64,000 nt of DNA from Escallonia rubra (lineage: Eukaryota; Streptophyta; Magnoliopsida; Escalloniales; Escalloniaceae). Position numbers and translations under genes: made by a program. The notes beneath the pieces are model-generated. The model was not told where the DNA came from. It was given only the letters and a program-made list of their open reading frames with translations, and made no database searches. This document shows positions 35,863-47,662 of this stretch, piece by piece. Location: assembly GCA_033065855.1 (NCBI GenBank), contig JAVXUO010001708.1, forward strand, positions 1-64,000, read 5' to 3'. Positions within the stretch are counted from its first letter, which is position 1, and every line of letters starts with the position of its first letter.

Positions 35863-35988
35863 GGAGATGATGTGACCGAGTCTACTGATGAAGAGGATGA
35901 ATTAGAAGATGAAGAGGACGACGAGTCCCACGAAGAAGAGGGCGACGAGGATAGTGATGAAGATGATTCGCAAACTGAAAATGATTGA
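35863..35988 (+). pseudogene. C-terminal acidic tail of a lost TNPD transposase
   Basis: Forty-one codons from GGA at 35,863 to TGA at 35,986-35,988 are almost all Asp/Glu/Ser (STDEEDELEDEEDDES and so on). TNPD proteins of CACTA elements end in such tails, as the decayed copy at 23,735 does. The position, upstream of and in the same direction as the TNPA-like gene, fits. Everything 5' of it has been lost or replaced by repeat sequence. Confidence 0.65.
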
Positions 35989-36075
35989 CTTGTAATGTTG
36001 TAACATCACGGGAAAAATGTAGTAACATTTTAGAACTTGGTGTTTATTGATGTGTTTTTGCACATCCGTTCATAT

Positions 36076-36094
36076 ATATATATATATATATATA
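36076..36094. repeat. (TA)n microsatellite
   Basis: Nine or so TA repeats just upstream of the TNPA-like gene's ATG at 36,161; possibly in its leader or core promoter. Confidence 0.9.
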
Positions 36095-36160
36095 GTGCCG
36101 ATGATGATTTATGCCAAGATTATTGTTTTTCACGTGTTAATGTCTTTGTATATAATCTAT

Positions 36161-37749
36161 ATGAAGTCAGTTATGGATAGGATACGGGCTATTCGTGGCC
36201 GGGCTGGACGCCGAGCTGCTTCCTCCCCGGTTAGTCCCACCTTGTCATTGCCTACTGATGACGAGGCACAGAGTGATCGCGGACAGCCATCGGGGGCCCA
36301 GCCCCAGCTGTCGCCGTCACCGTCGCCCCAGCCGTCTCCATCTTCCGCGGGTTCTACCTCAGGTATAGTTGATAACGGTGTTTCCTACATTTTCGCTAGC
36401 CCCATTTTAGAACTGTATTAATGTCTGTGTTTTGTAGGATCTCGACGAGGCCGTGGTCCGACACGCGGGGTACGCATCGACCCCCAGCGTAAACAGAGAG
36501 TTACGCTCACGCAGGAGGGCCTGTAAGTACTAAAAATATCACCTCATGCCTTATGTTTAAAAATTTTGGGTGTTAATTTATATTTGAACTGTATTAATTA
36601 ATTTAATTACTTCTTTGGCAGGATCCTGGAGAATATGGCGAGGACGAAGATCGGCGTTCTTGTGAAAGGCCGATTCTTCGAGCCACGCCTGTACTGGAAG
36701 GAATGGGATGCCGCTGCGAGGGAGGCCCTATGGGAGGAGTGGCTGGTACGGTGAAGTATTTTTTTCAGCGTTAGTAAATGTTAAATTACAGTTTGTTTTA
36801 TGTTGTTAATTTGTGTTATTGAATGCATTACAGGAGGGGTTCACGTTTGATACGCCTGAGCAGCAGGGACTGGGGCAGCAGGCTTTCTTTGCCTACATCG
36901 GCAAGAATTACCGCCGATGGCTCCACGATGCACGGGACCGGGCGAAGAGGGCGCTGCCCGCGGGTGCCCCGATGACGGACATGACGAAATATCCCCCACA
37001 TTGGATATCTCACCGTGTATGGGGGGAGATGATAGATCGGTGGGCTGCGGATCCAGGTTGGGACGCCAAGAGTAAGAGCGGGGCTGAGAACAGACAGAAC
37101 AGAGATCCGACGCACACGGGGGGGGGTCGGTGCCACACGACATCGTCCGACATATGAACGCGGTCGAGCCCCCGGATCTAGAGGAGGATGAGGTCATAGC
37201 TCTGACCTATACTCAGACGCACGTGCGGAAGAAGGATAAGGACGAGACCCACCAGGCGGGCGACTATATTTCAGATATTGCCCGGCGGATCGATGTGAGT
37301 CAATTTATTTAAGTTAATCTGTTTCTTTCTATCCTCGATGTCTGTTTTGTTAATTAATGCCATAACATATCGTTAAACCACTATTTTTGCAGGCCTCGTA
37401 TGAACAGCTAAGGGGGTCCGAGCAGCAGTCCGGACAGCCATCAGCGTCCACTAGTACGGCTGTGAGTACTGGGGGGTTGAAGCGATGGCTGGATACGCCG
37501 GAGGTCGTGAATCGGCCGAAAGGCCGCATACGCGGCCTGCCTAGCACGACTCCTCGTGCCGTGATAGGAGCGTCCTCACCCCCTGCTGCCCCTCCACAGA
37601 CACCGGCTCCTCAGCCTCAGTTGCGCGAGGAGGATATCGAGCGCATTGCTACAGTTGTGTGCCGGATGATGAGGGAGCAGGGCACTGCTGGACCAGCCGC
37701 CCCGGCCCCGGTTCAGCAGGATCCAGATCCGGGACTCGGGAACCCCTGA
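36161..37749 (+). CDS. TNPA-like CACTA protein (Transposase_24 type), five exons
   Basis: Exons 36161-36362, 36438-36522, 36622-36745, 36834-37294 and 37393-37749 all have GT-AG borders and agreeing phases, giving about 410 residues. Exon 1 is a basic start (MDRIRAIRGRAGRR) then Ser/Pro-rich. Exon 2 has RRGRGPTRGVRI. Exon 3 carries KIGVLVKGRFFEPRLYW. Exon 4 has the core QAFFAYIGKNYRRWLHDARD, PPHWISHRVW, WDAKSKSGAENRQNR and QTHVRKKD. Exon 5 is low complexity with a helical segment (EEDIERIATVVCRMMREQ). The family binds subterminal repeats. Exon 4 contains a run of nine G (about 37,118-37,126) that puts the two halves in different frames; this is either a real frameshift or a homopolymer sequencing error. 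GC content is far above the neighbourhood. A (TA)n run lies upstream. Confidence 0.8.
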
Positions 37750-38369
37750 TGAGCCCCTTCCCGTGCCCGTTCCTAGCTCCCCCCCCCCCCCGGGCCCGGG
37801 TTGTACTCTTCTCCCCTCTCCTAACCGGCTATCTCCGGTTCCCGGCTTGTACATGTATTAGTTTCTTTTATAATAAATATTTTTTATAATTGATTATATA
37901 TATTTTTTCTGTATTTCGCTTATTGCGCGTTGTTGTTGAGAATTGTATTTCTGTACAGGTTTAGGTAATTGAAAAATAAAAAAAAAAATTTAAAAAATAT
38001 TGACTTTTGGCGACGGATTTATTCCATCGCTAAAATATTCCTTTCAATTAAATATTTAGCGACGGAATATTCTGTCGCTAAATATCTTATTTAGCGACGG
38101 AGTGTGCCGTCGCTAAATATTGAATCCGTCGCTAATTGGACCAGAAAGAAAATAAAATAAAATTTCTAAAAATATAATTAGCGACGGATATTCCGTCGCT
38201 AATGAAAAATAAATCCGTCGGTAAAAATCACATATTTAGCGACGGATTTAAAAATTCCGTCGCTAAACTATTAGTGACGGGCTTTTATACGAGGGATTTT
38301 TAGCGACGGATTTTTGGCTTTTAGCGACGGATTTTCCCGTTGCTAAAAGCCTGTTTTCTTGTAGTGGCC

Positions 38370-38930
38370 CAAAGCAAAGAAAAATGAATTGATTAAAACT
38401 GGAGACTGGATAAAGAATGTTGCTAAATCTTAACTATCCATGTTGTCCAGTAATTAACTGATCTTTTGGCAGATGAGGCTGGAGTTGCCTACCTACGCAA
38501 CTGATGTTGTTGTAATTTCCTTTTGTAACCAAATAATCTCTGTTTTGCACTTGTTACTGCTCCCGATTAGTGCGTAAATCATTTTTCTCCTTTTGTGGGG
38601 TTTAAGAATGTTGTAAGAACACGGATGCACCATTTTCGCTCAAGTTTTAGCTTGCTGTGTTGCTTTTGCAGCGCTCGCAAGTTTAGTTATTGACTAGCTT
38701 TATGCACAGCTTTGTCCCCGTGCCAGTTGTTAGGACCATGGACATTATAAACTTCAGTTCGAATATGAGAGTTCTGCTTAGAGCAGGAGCTCAATTTCGT
38801 ATAAATTGAGCGCAACAAACATCTATGAGGGTTATCCATTGTGGAGAGGCTACGAAATCTCAACTAGAGCAGTCCGTATATTCCCCGACGTGCATCGAAA
38901 TGCAGTCAAGTTAATGGTGAAAAGAGTTGG
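38370..38930. other. Probable interior of the outer CACTA element
   Basis: This sequence follows the GCC duplication of the inner CACTA. I see no gene. If the nesting is right it is the continuation of the element that starts at 32,126. Confidence 0.4.
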
Positions 38931-38939
38931 AGACTTATA

Positions 38940-39300
38940 GAACCCCCTAATTGAACCCTAAATTGAAGTAATTGAACCTTAATTAAACCCTAAATTGAAT
39001 GTCCTAATCGAATCGAACGCTAAATTAAACTAATTGAACCCTAAATTGAATGCTCTGATCCAACCGAACCCTAAATTGAAATAATTGAACCCTAAATTGA
39101 ATGCCCCAAACCAACCGAACCCTAAATTGAATCAATTGAACCCTAAATTGTTGTAATTGAACCATAATTAAACCCTAAATTGAATGCCCTAATCGAACTG
39201 AACCCTAAATTAAACTAATTGAACCCTAAATTGAATGCCTAATACAATCGAACCCTAAATTAAAATAATTCAAGCGCATCGGATATGTGCATTTTGAACA
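38940..39300. repeat. Telomere-like repeat, copy 2
   Basis: It has the same degenerate CCCTAAATTGAA units as 34,353-34,760, including the shared exit sequence CAAGCGCATCGGATATGTG. It lacks the four perfect leading CCCTAAA units. Confidence 0.88.
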
Positions 39301-39626
39301 ATTTTTTTCCATTTGAACATTGATAATTTGTTTGATAATTTTAGGTTGTTAATTGTGCATTTGAGAATTGTGATTATTGATCTGTGATTTTAGGTTCTTA
39401 ATTGATGATTTTAGGTTATTAGTTGTGCATTTGAAGTAATTGCGATTATTAATTGATGATTTTAGGTTGTTAATTGATGATTTTAGATTGTTAATTGAGC
39501 ATTTGAGATATTGAGATTATTGACGGAGGATGGGACCCAATTGGATTGAATGTGTGATTTTTGTTAATTTTTATTGCATTGAGCATTTTAGAATTGAGAA
39601 TTGAGATTGTTGATGGAGGATGGGAC

Positions 39627-40040
39627 CCAATTGGATTGAGATACCTGTTAGTTAACGCAAACACGGACACCACGTTTGATCGACGGTGTCCGACATTTAA
39701 AAAATAAATCAACGTATGCCGATGTGTCCGGAGGTGCGTGTCGGTGCGTGTCGGTGGGCGTCAGACACGTGTCCAGAGGCGCACGGTCAGACACGTGTCC
39801 GGAAGTGTCAGACACGTATCGGAAACCATATCGACACCCTATATGAGGTGTCGGAGTTGAGGTTGTTGACAGAGGATGAGACCTAATTAGATTGAGATAC
39901 CTGTTAGTTAGCGCAGACACGGACACCACGTCTGATCGACGGTGTCCGACATTTAAAAAACGAATTAACGTATGCCGATGTGTCTGGAGGTCCGTGTCGG
40001 TGGGCGTCGGACACGTGTCGATATGTGTCGGACACGTGCG
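39627..40040. repeat. CACGTG-rich array, copy 2, itself duplicated
   Basis: The block from GAGATACCTGTTAGTTARCG through the GTGTCGGACACGTGTC units occurs twice in tandem here (from 39,637 and from about 39,893), against once at 35,107-35,390. Four CACGTG cores were counted. Confidence 0.85.
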
Positions 40041-41096
40041 TAAACTAACGTACGGTTATCAGTAGTACGTGAAACTTTACAGTATAGTACGATAGACTAT
40101 ATTAGAATTTTTTGCAAACTTTTATATTTTTCTGAGATCGTATGAATTTATAGTATTTTCTATAATTTCAGAACTGGGAAATTCTTTTGGAACCTTTAAA
40201 CCCTGAAAATGTTCTGGAGAAAATTAGAGTAGTGTTTATATAGTATGATAAGGACTCAGTAAAAGTTTGATGATTTTTGGGATTGATTTGCTATGGTTTC
40301 CATATCGCATTATTTTTAGCAAAACGAATATTTGAAAAATAGTTTTAATGCCTTTTAATTTCTATGATTTTTATACATATTTTGAAACTGTTACAAAAAC
40401 TATGGGACTTATTTTGAGGCTGGAGGTATTTTTGGCAATATATGAGTTTTTATTATATATAAAGAAATTATTTTAATTCAAAAATATTCAAAACTTCAGA
40501 AAATTCATATTTTGACTTATTATAATGTTTTAAGCTATAAAAGTGGTTTATTTTAATTTATAGTAATTTGGAATATTGTTATGCATTAAAGAGCGTACCG
40601 GGTTCATGGCCCGCGTGTGAGGCGCGCTTTGAGTTATGCGATTTCGGAATTAGGAGTGAGCACGTGGGGGTATTATGATATTAGGTTTATAGTAATGTAG
40701 AATAGATTGTGTTCTAACCAATGGATTGCCAATCTAGGTTTATTCAGAGATCATTAATCGACATCGTGGTTGGTAGCATAGCTTAGCTTAGCTTGGACCG
40801 AGGTAAGAAATTCTATATGAACCCTATTTCATTATTCTGATTTTAAATGCTTATAACAAAAATTTTACAAACTAGATCGAATGTTGATTTTTATTGATTG
40901 ATATATAAATGTTTTTAAATTGCCCATTAAACCCTAAATTGAGCAGGAAAAACAACCGCTACAATTTGTTGCGGTTTGTTTTGGGGGGGGGGGGGAGGAC
41001 ATTAGGGGGGGTGGGGGGAAAAGGACAACACAGCAACTGCAACAATTTGTTGTGGTTGGGTGGATAACATCCACTAGTGGGTGGGGATCAGCCCCC

Positions 41097-41157
<61 letters not shown>

Positions 41158-41374
41158 ATTGCTGCCCTAAGGATGGGTTGTAGAACTTCTTACCTTCTAA
41201 GAGCGAAAAGAAATATATTTTGAACTCTTTCAAAAAAGAATTTTCTGTACTCTTCTCCTTTCTTTCTTTTTTACACCCTAAGGATTAAAGGGAACTGAAG
41301 AAAAATGACTCAAGCTAGAAAACTATAGCCTAGATAGAACCACGCTATTAGAGGATGCACATAAGCACACCACT
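40041..41374. other. AT-rich stretch, no gene
   Basis: It could be LTR-like or CACTA interior sequence; no ends were identified. It contains a G run at about 40,983-40,994 and a (TA)n run at 41,101-41,155. Confidence 0.4.
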
Positions 41375-42000
41375 GATTAACTGGCCTATTAACCTTGTGG
41401 GTTAATAGTCCGGTTGGTCAGTTAATTTTGAGATTTCTGGAGAATGTGGAAAAGTGGGGTACTAACTAACCGTCCGGTTGACTTATGGATTAATCGGTCG
41501 GTTGGTCAGTGACGTGATCATGGATTTTTAAAAATTCTGGAAAAGTCAGGGTTCTTACTAACCGTCCTATAACCTTGAAGGTTAATCGGCCGGTTGGTCG
41601 GTGGGGTACATTTGGGTTTTTGAAAAACTCTAGGAAGGTAAAAGTTCTGACTAGCCATCCAGTAACCTGGTGGGGTTAACCAGCCGGTTGGTCAGTGAGG
41701 TAATTCTGGAAGCTTGAAAAACTCTTGGAAGGTTTGGGTTCAGACTAACCATCCTGTCACCCACTAGGTTTTCCGGTCGGTTGGTCAGTGGGGTAATTTC
41801 AATTTTTTTGAAAAAATCTAGAAAGGTTAGGACTCTGACTAACCGGCCGTCCGATAACTTGGTGGGTTAACCGGCCGATTGATCACTGGGGTATTGTCGA
41901 AACTTTTGGAAATTTTTGAGAAGGTCAGGACTCTGACTAACCGTCTGATAACCTAATGGGTTAACGGGCCAGTTGGTCAGTGGGTTAGAGGGTCTAGGGT
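41375..42000. repeat. Tandem array, seven imperfect 93-bp units
   Basis: The core CGGTTGGTCAG recurs near 41,411, 41,499, 41,591, 41,685, 41,778, 41,876 and 41,969. Each unit also has CTAACCGTCC...AACC...GGTTAA and an A/T-rich spacer with TTTTTGAAAAACTCTAGGAA-like sequence. The units are clearly diverged. Such minisatellites are often found in Ty3/gypsy untranslated regions, which fits the element to the right. Confidence 0.9.
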
Positions 42001-45000
42001 CTAAACTAGCCAGCTCGAATTCACAAGGACTACACTTACTGACAAACCATCATGTTACTTGGTTGGAAAACGGGCCGAGATGAGTTAGAGTCTTCCCCTT
42101 TTACGAGACTACAGCTAATTTATAAAATCCAGTCGATTTTCATGCTAATATGCCATAGGCCAACCATTTTTTTTTAAAAGGTAGAACACTTAAATGGTCT
42201 GGTTGTGTGGTTTCTCTCTCAACGTCAGGGTAAGGTGTCTGCTTGACTTGTACAAAATACCTCCCACCCGTAGTAACTAAGGTAGTTAATAATGGGTGAT
42301 CACTGATACTTGTACACAAGTCATTTAAAATACCAAGAAACCAGGAGGCCCTTTGGTATTAGGGCTTGAAGGTGATAGTACAGTCAAATTAGCCTCGATA
42401 ACTAGGAAGACCGGGAGTTTTAACAGTTACCCTCGAGTTAGTGGGTTTGGGACAGTCATGCGCATGTATGAGGCACAAAATAAGTGCACAATTACCACCA
42501 CAATTATAGCATATTATATGTTATACAAAATAAATAGAACAAAGAAGGCAAAAAAGTATTAAAAAAAAATTCAAGTCTAGTCCTCTCTTTTTAGTCCCCA
42601 GCAGAATTGCACTATAACGAATTGCCTCGAAAAATTCCTTAGACCCAAGAAAGGTCTAAAAATTAGGGAGTTGGCATCTTAATTAATGAACATAAAGGGA
42701 ACACAATAAATATCCTTAAAAGACTCTAAAATGTCCAAATAACTGAAAAATGGTCTGGGGACTAAGTTATACGATAAAAAGGTGTTAGGTATCACTATAC
42801 CCTTTCGGTCTCTATATTGTTTTTATTGTTTTTTGGCCTTTTAACACAAAATTAGCATAAAACAAACCCTAATCCTAATTCTACACTATTAGTTTGAATT
42901 CGACATTAGGAGTTAAATGGCCTACATATCTGGTCCGACAAACTAGAATCAAAACCATTGTAGTTCGACCATGCCCTATGGGTGGCGACCTACATTTCGG
43001 TCTTACACTTGAACTAAGAAGAGAAATGAAAGACTCTTTTTAATAACTCTTTTACTATAAATGTGATCGTGGGAAAGGGAAACACTTTGAACTATTATAT
43101 TCTAAACAAGCCTAGAAAGCAATAAATATACATAGAAAATGCACTTGCCTAGAAGACTCGAGCACGTTTTGGACTGATCCACGATACAATTGGCTTAAGA
43201 ATATATAAAGATTAGCACGAAGTGGTAAATTCTCTTAAGAGATGATATACCACTTCTATTAAAGAAATGATATAAAAGCTCTAAAGAAAAAAGGTTGGTC
43301 CCTTGAGATGTAGCCCAAATACCATTAAAATAGAGATATAGAAATGATAAGGATGACTATCTCAATCTTTGATCTATGATAGAATAGAATATTTGATAAA
43401 AATTGCTGACTAAAAAAAGAAAAAGTCAACGAATCCACCGGTTCACCCCTGAAAATTTATTTGGAATTTCAGGACTTATCTATCCCTAATTCGGTAATTA
43501 TCTCATATTTAATCAGATGAAATGTACCAGATTCAGGAATCATCTCTATGTCCCATATAAATAAAGTATTTGCCACATGCATCAAGGATAAATCACAAAA
43601 ATAATCATAAATGATCTAAGTAAATAACAATCTTCTACTATGGAATGGATCTAACTAACTGGATTAGACTAGACCCAATTACTTCACTGGATTGGACTGG
43701 ACAACTGAATTGGACCTGATTGGATAACTGGACTGGGCAACTGAACGGGACTGGACGGGACTGGACAACAGAACTAGATAAAATGAATTAAGTTTGAAAT
43801 ATTATTAGGCCCACGCCAATAATAATAATCCTTTAGTTAATAATAAAGCCCAATAATTATTTAACAAAGAAAAAAAACTACAAAAATTAGGTGTCTACAC
43901 TATTCATGAGAGTTAAAATCTAGAAATCTTTTTTCTCTATGGTTTTAGACAGATTTTCAATGTCATGAGACATGGCGCCTAGCTTCTCCTCCACTGGCTT
44001 GGAACCGGTTATCAAAACTTGCACAGTAACAATATGGGAAGAAGTATTTGATTTGGAGCGTGTTGGGCACACAAGGTGTTTTGCGCTCCCTGGGGAAGAT
44101 CCTGTGTGAGCCAATACTGAAGTCTACATCTGAGGCATAATAGAATGACTGTAGAGACACTTCATCATGGGCACTCTTTTCCACCACAAAATTGAGGATT
44201 TTGGAACTCAATATCCCGTCTTTCTCACAATCTCAAATGTCGACCTTTTTGAACTGATCGCATGGCTTGGCTGGTCCCTTAGAAGCTAGTGCCACCACTC
44301 GAGTGAGGATAGCAATCTTGTCTGTGGCCCTACTTTAATTCACGAGATTGGTAAAGTGTTATCGCTACTGTTTCTCGTGCCGACACTTTTCCCGGTGTTG
44401 TCCTTGGCTTAAGTATGTTGCACTTACTTTGGTGCCATTTATATGTTGAAGATTCCTAAAAGATCTTTTAAATATAAAGAGATAAGAGGTGGAGTCGTCC
44501 CACTAGGCCTGCCAAAAAATTGTGCACAAAATATCATGTATATAGCTACTTGACGAGAAACAATGCACTAAATTTAGTTAATTGAATTTAAATTAAGGGA
44601 GTTACACCGCTCTATGATTTACACATAAAATAAAGGATAACATCCTCTAATTCAATCTCTTATTTGGTCACAATCCAAGAGCTAAAACAGTTTGATCTTG
44701 ACACGTGGACTTTGACGCCTTCAAATATTAACGGTTGAAAGATCACCAAAGTGGTGCTTCAATGAGGGCTTCGAGGCTTTATCCCAAGCAAGTGCGGCAA
44801 TCATTGACTTGTAGAATCACCCAAGTTGAATGAGGCTTCCACCTTGGCAGCGCTCAATTGAAGAACATCACTAGATTATTGTGTATTATTTTTCAGATGA
44901 AACACAACTCTTAGGGCATGATGTATTTGTAATAAAGTTTCGGCAGAGCTTTAGTTTTGTGTTTAGAGCCACTGTGTGTCCTTCTTCTCTACCACAAGCC

Positions 45001-45019
45001 CTTTATTCATAGGCTAAGT

Positions 45020-46395
45020 GGTAGGCTTAGGGAAACCCATGATTTGGGCTTTGACTTTGTAATTGGAGAACCCCCTCTACTTTAAGCCTTGTGTGATATG
45101 GTGCCCTCTACTTCCAAAGTCTGTACTAAACCTACCTTCACTGTTAAAAACCGTGCAAATCAGACGGTTTCCTTCTAACTTAACCCTATTTTTTAGTGGG
45201 AATAATTTGAAGCCCAAAATTATATTTTAAAGACCAAAGTACACCTTTGACCTCTCATAATTTAAAATCAGCTGCTGATTTACCTAAATGCCCTTTCAGG
45301 TGGCATTTAAATACATTTTAGGGGTGTTTTTGTCATTTCATCCCAAAAACCTAACCTAAAATCTTTTCTCTTTCCCCTTTCATCTCTCTCCTTTCTTCCC
45401 CCTCACCCAAAGCATTGTCACCGTCACTGCTACAAGCTATCTCTGCATCCATCACCCCACCATTGAATCGCCACCAACAGTATAAATATTGTGCTCAATC
45501 ATCCAAGCTCATCAAGGCCATATCCATCACCAACGGCTCACTTCAGAAGCACCATCACTGCCATCAGTTGGAGGACGTACAATCAGCGCCTCAAGAACCA
45601 CGCAGCAAGTTTGGGCGACCACGTCATGGACGGCTGTGGCGAGTTTATGCCATCCCCCTCCGCCGACCTGTCGAGCCCACCTCTCTAAAATGTAATGCCT
45701 ATGGCTGTCATTCCCATTGTTGCCGCACCATTTCATCAATTTCCACAAGCACCCACTTTATTGGAGCTCACCTTCACTGTAATACTGGGGCAAGAGTTTT
45801 AAGTATGTGCTAATTAGTCTGTGTGGAAGGGCTGAGGTTAGTGACAGTGGGTTGATATGGTGGGACTATTGCAACCACTTTTACGCGGTGGTGGGTTTGT
45901 GGTGGTGGAGCTATTAGCAATGGTTTTGTAGTGGGTCTATTTTGGGATGATAGTCTGTGGTAGGCCTATTGACGATGGTGGTTTGCGGTGGTGAGTCTGT
46001 TGGAGTTGGTGTTTGTGGTGGCGGGGCTCTTAGAGATTGTCATTTGCATAATGGGTTATTGGCAACGGTGGATGGCCCGTATTATGGGGGCTGGTGTGGT
46101 GGGTTGACTTTGTGAGGCTGCGATGGTGGGTGAGAATTGATGGTGGCCACATTGGTGAAGGGGAGATTGACGATGGGTGTGGAAAAAATGGACTTTCCCA
46201 TACTAATAATACATAGTGAGCAATTTAAAACATTTAAAGTAAAAAAAAATTATGGGGCTAGTGATGTCTTTTAATAACGTCGTAGCACTTTAAGATGTGC
46301 ACAATTTCCAATATTGAACGTAGGTTTAGCATAAACTTTTGTGGTAGAGGGCGAATATCGCATAACACTCAAAGTACAGGGGTCAAATTGCATTT
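45020..46395. mobile_element. Possible MULE with diverged ends
   Basis: The left part (TTGGAGAACCCCCTCTACTTTAAG, GTCTGTACTAAACCTACCTTC) and the right part read on the other strand (TTTGACCCCTGTACTTTGAG, TTTATGCTAAACCTACGTTC) form a long imperfect inverted repeat. No 9-bp duplication could be read. The interior is rich in CAY and GTG/GGT runs with overlapping open frames on both strands, which I do not take as genes. Confidence 0.45.
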
Positions 46396-46517
46396 TTCCC
46401 TTATAATTAACGAAATTTTGTCCCTTTAATTCAATTTAAATATCTTAGTTTAATGAATTCCTATTCCCATTTAATTTAGAAATACTTCCTTTCAGTCAAA
46501 AGTTGACTTATTTAATT

Positions 46518-47662
46518 GGCTTAATTGCACTGTAAACCCCGTGTTTGACAAAGAATTGTAACCAAAACCCCAAAGTTTTACACTCAACACTCAAGACTCC
46601 AAGGTTTGATATATGTTGCAATGTCATGATTTTACTTACGGGAGTTAACGATTCCTTAACTTTTTAAGGGTAATTTTGTCTTTTTCGGTCATTCTCTATG
46701 TTGTTGAGCACAAGTCATATCTCAACCAGTTTTGACGGCCCAGATCAAAACACGTGTCTAGCCTGAATGTTGCTAGCCTGAGATTGCAAAATCATAAACT
46801 CACCGGCTGTTTCTCCTCCTGCCCTCAACCCAACTCCACCCAAAACCCACTGTATCATCATCAACAACCCACCAACACCATTCTAGATGGCCACCCAACC
46901 ATCAACCCCGCCTTCCTTCATCTGCCGCCGCCACCACCACCAACTATTGGCCAACCACCGCCACCACTACTAAACCACCACCACCACTAACTGGCGATAA
47001 GCCTGTGTCTGTCTTCAGGTCGTCGTTGACCTTATGGGTTGCTTAAGAAACAGGTAAATTGAGGGTCCAAATGGGTTTGGGACCTTTGGGTGGGGGCATT
47101 GATGATGGAGTGATGTGGTTATGGGCGGCAAGGCTTGGGAGGGCAATGGTTTCTTTGTGGTGGGATAATGGTGATGACGTAATGTTGATGAGTGGCGATG
47201 CTATAAACTAGTGGTGGTGGGTTGGTTCTTAGATTACTTGGATTAATGTGGTGCAAACAGAGGTTAGTATGGCTTGGTGGGGGATTGGTCAAATCCACCA
47301 CCACCAACATGATTTTTGGTGATGGTTGTTGGTGTTGGTGGTGCTACCGAAGGTGCATGGTGGTTATGATTTTTGGTGTTAGTGGTGCTGACAGTGGGAT
47401 TATAAAAAGTATGTTGGTGGTGTTCGGTGATAGTAGTGGTGGGCTGGGGTGGTCATTGATTGAAGAGGAAGATGAAAAACTAATAAGAACTAACGAGTTA
47501 ACCATCTTACCGTTGGTAAGTAGCAGATTTTCTCACGTCCGTTAGTAAAATCATGACATTGAAACATATCACAAACCTTGGGGTCTTGGGTGTCGAGTTG
47601 TAAACTTTGGGGTTTTAGTTGCAATTCTTTGGCAAACACAGGGTTTATAGTGCAATTAAGCC
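46518..47662. mobile_element. MULE nested in the gypsy LTR
   Basis: The ends GGCTTAATTGCACTGTAAAC and, on the other strand, GGCTTAATTGCACTATAAAC differ at one base. The inverted repeats run to about 160 bp. The perfect duplication TATTTAATT lies at 46,509-46,517 and 47,663-47,671. The interior is CCA/TGG-rich with no transposase; I found no recognisable captured gene. Confidence 0.95.

Larger units (their letters stand above)
32765..38366 (+). mobile_element. Inner CACTA element, both ends present
   Basis: The ends are CACTACAAGAAAAGAGG (32,765) and CTGTTTTCTTGTAGTG (38,366), with GCC flanking on each side (32,762-32,764 and 38,367-38,369) as the expected 3-bp duplication. Subterminal AGCGACGG / CCGTCGCT repeats occupy 32,785-33,080 and 38,005-38,345. 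Inside are a telomere-like plus CACGTG-rich module, a scrap of a hAT end, the last 41 codons of a TNPD gene and a five-exon TNPA-like gene. It is a deletion derivative: TNPD is gone, so it would need a transposase in trans. Confidence 0.92.

Noticed and set aside
32126-38366. Pairing the CACCACAAG end at 32,126 with the CTTGTAGTG end at 38,366 as one element
   Set aside because: The end at 32,765 matches the right end better (CACTACAAG) and shares the GCC duplication; the outer start has CAT before it and no match at the right.
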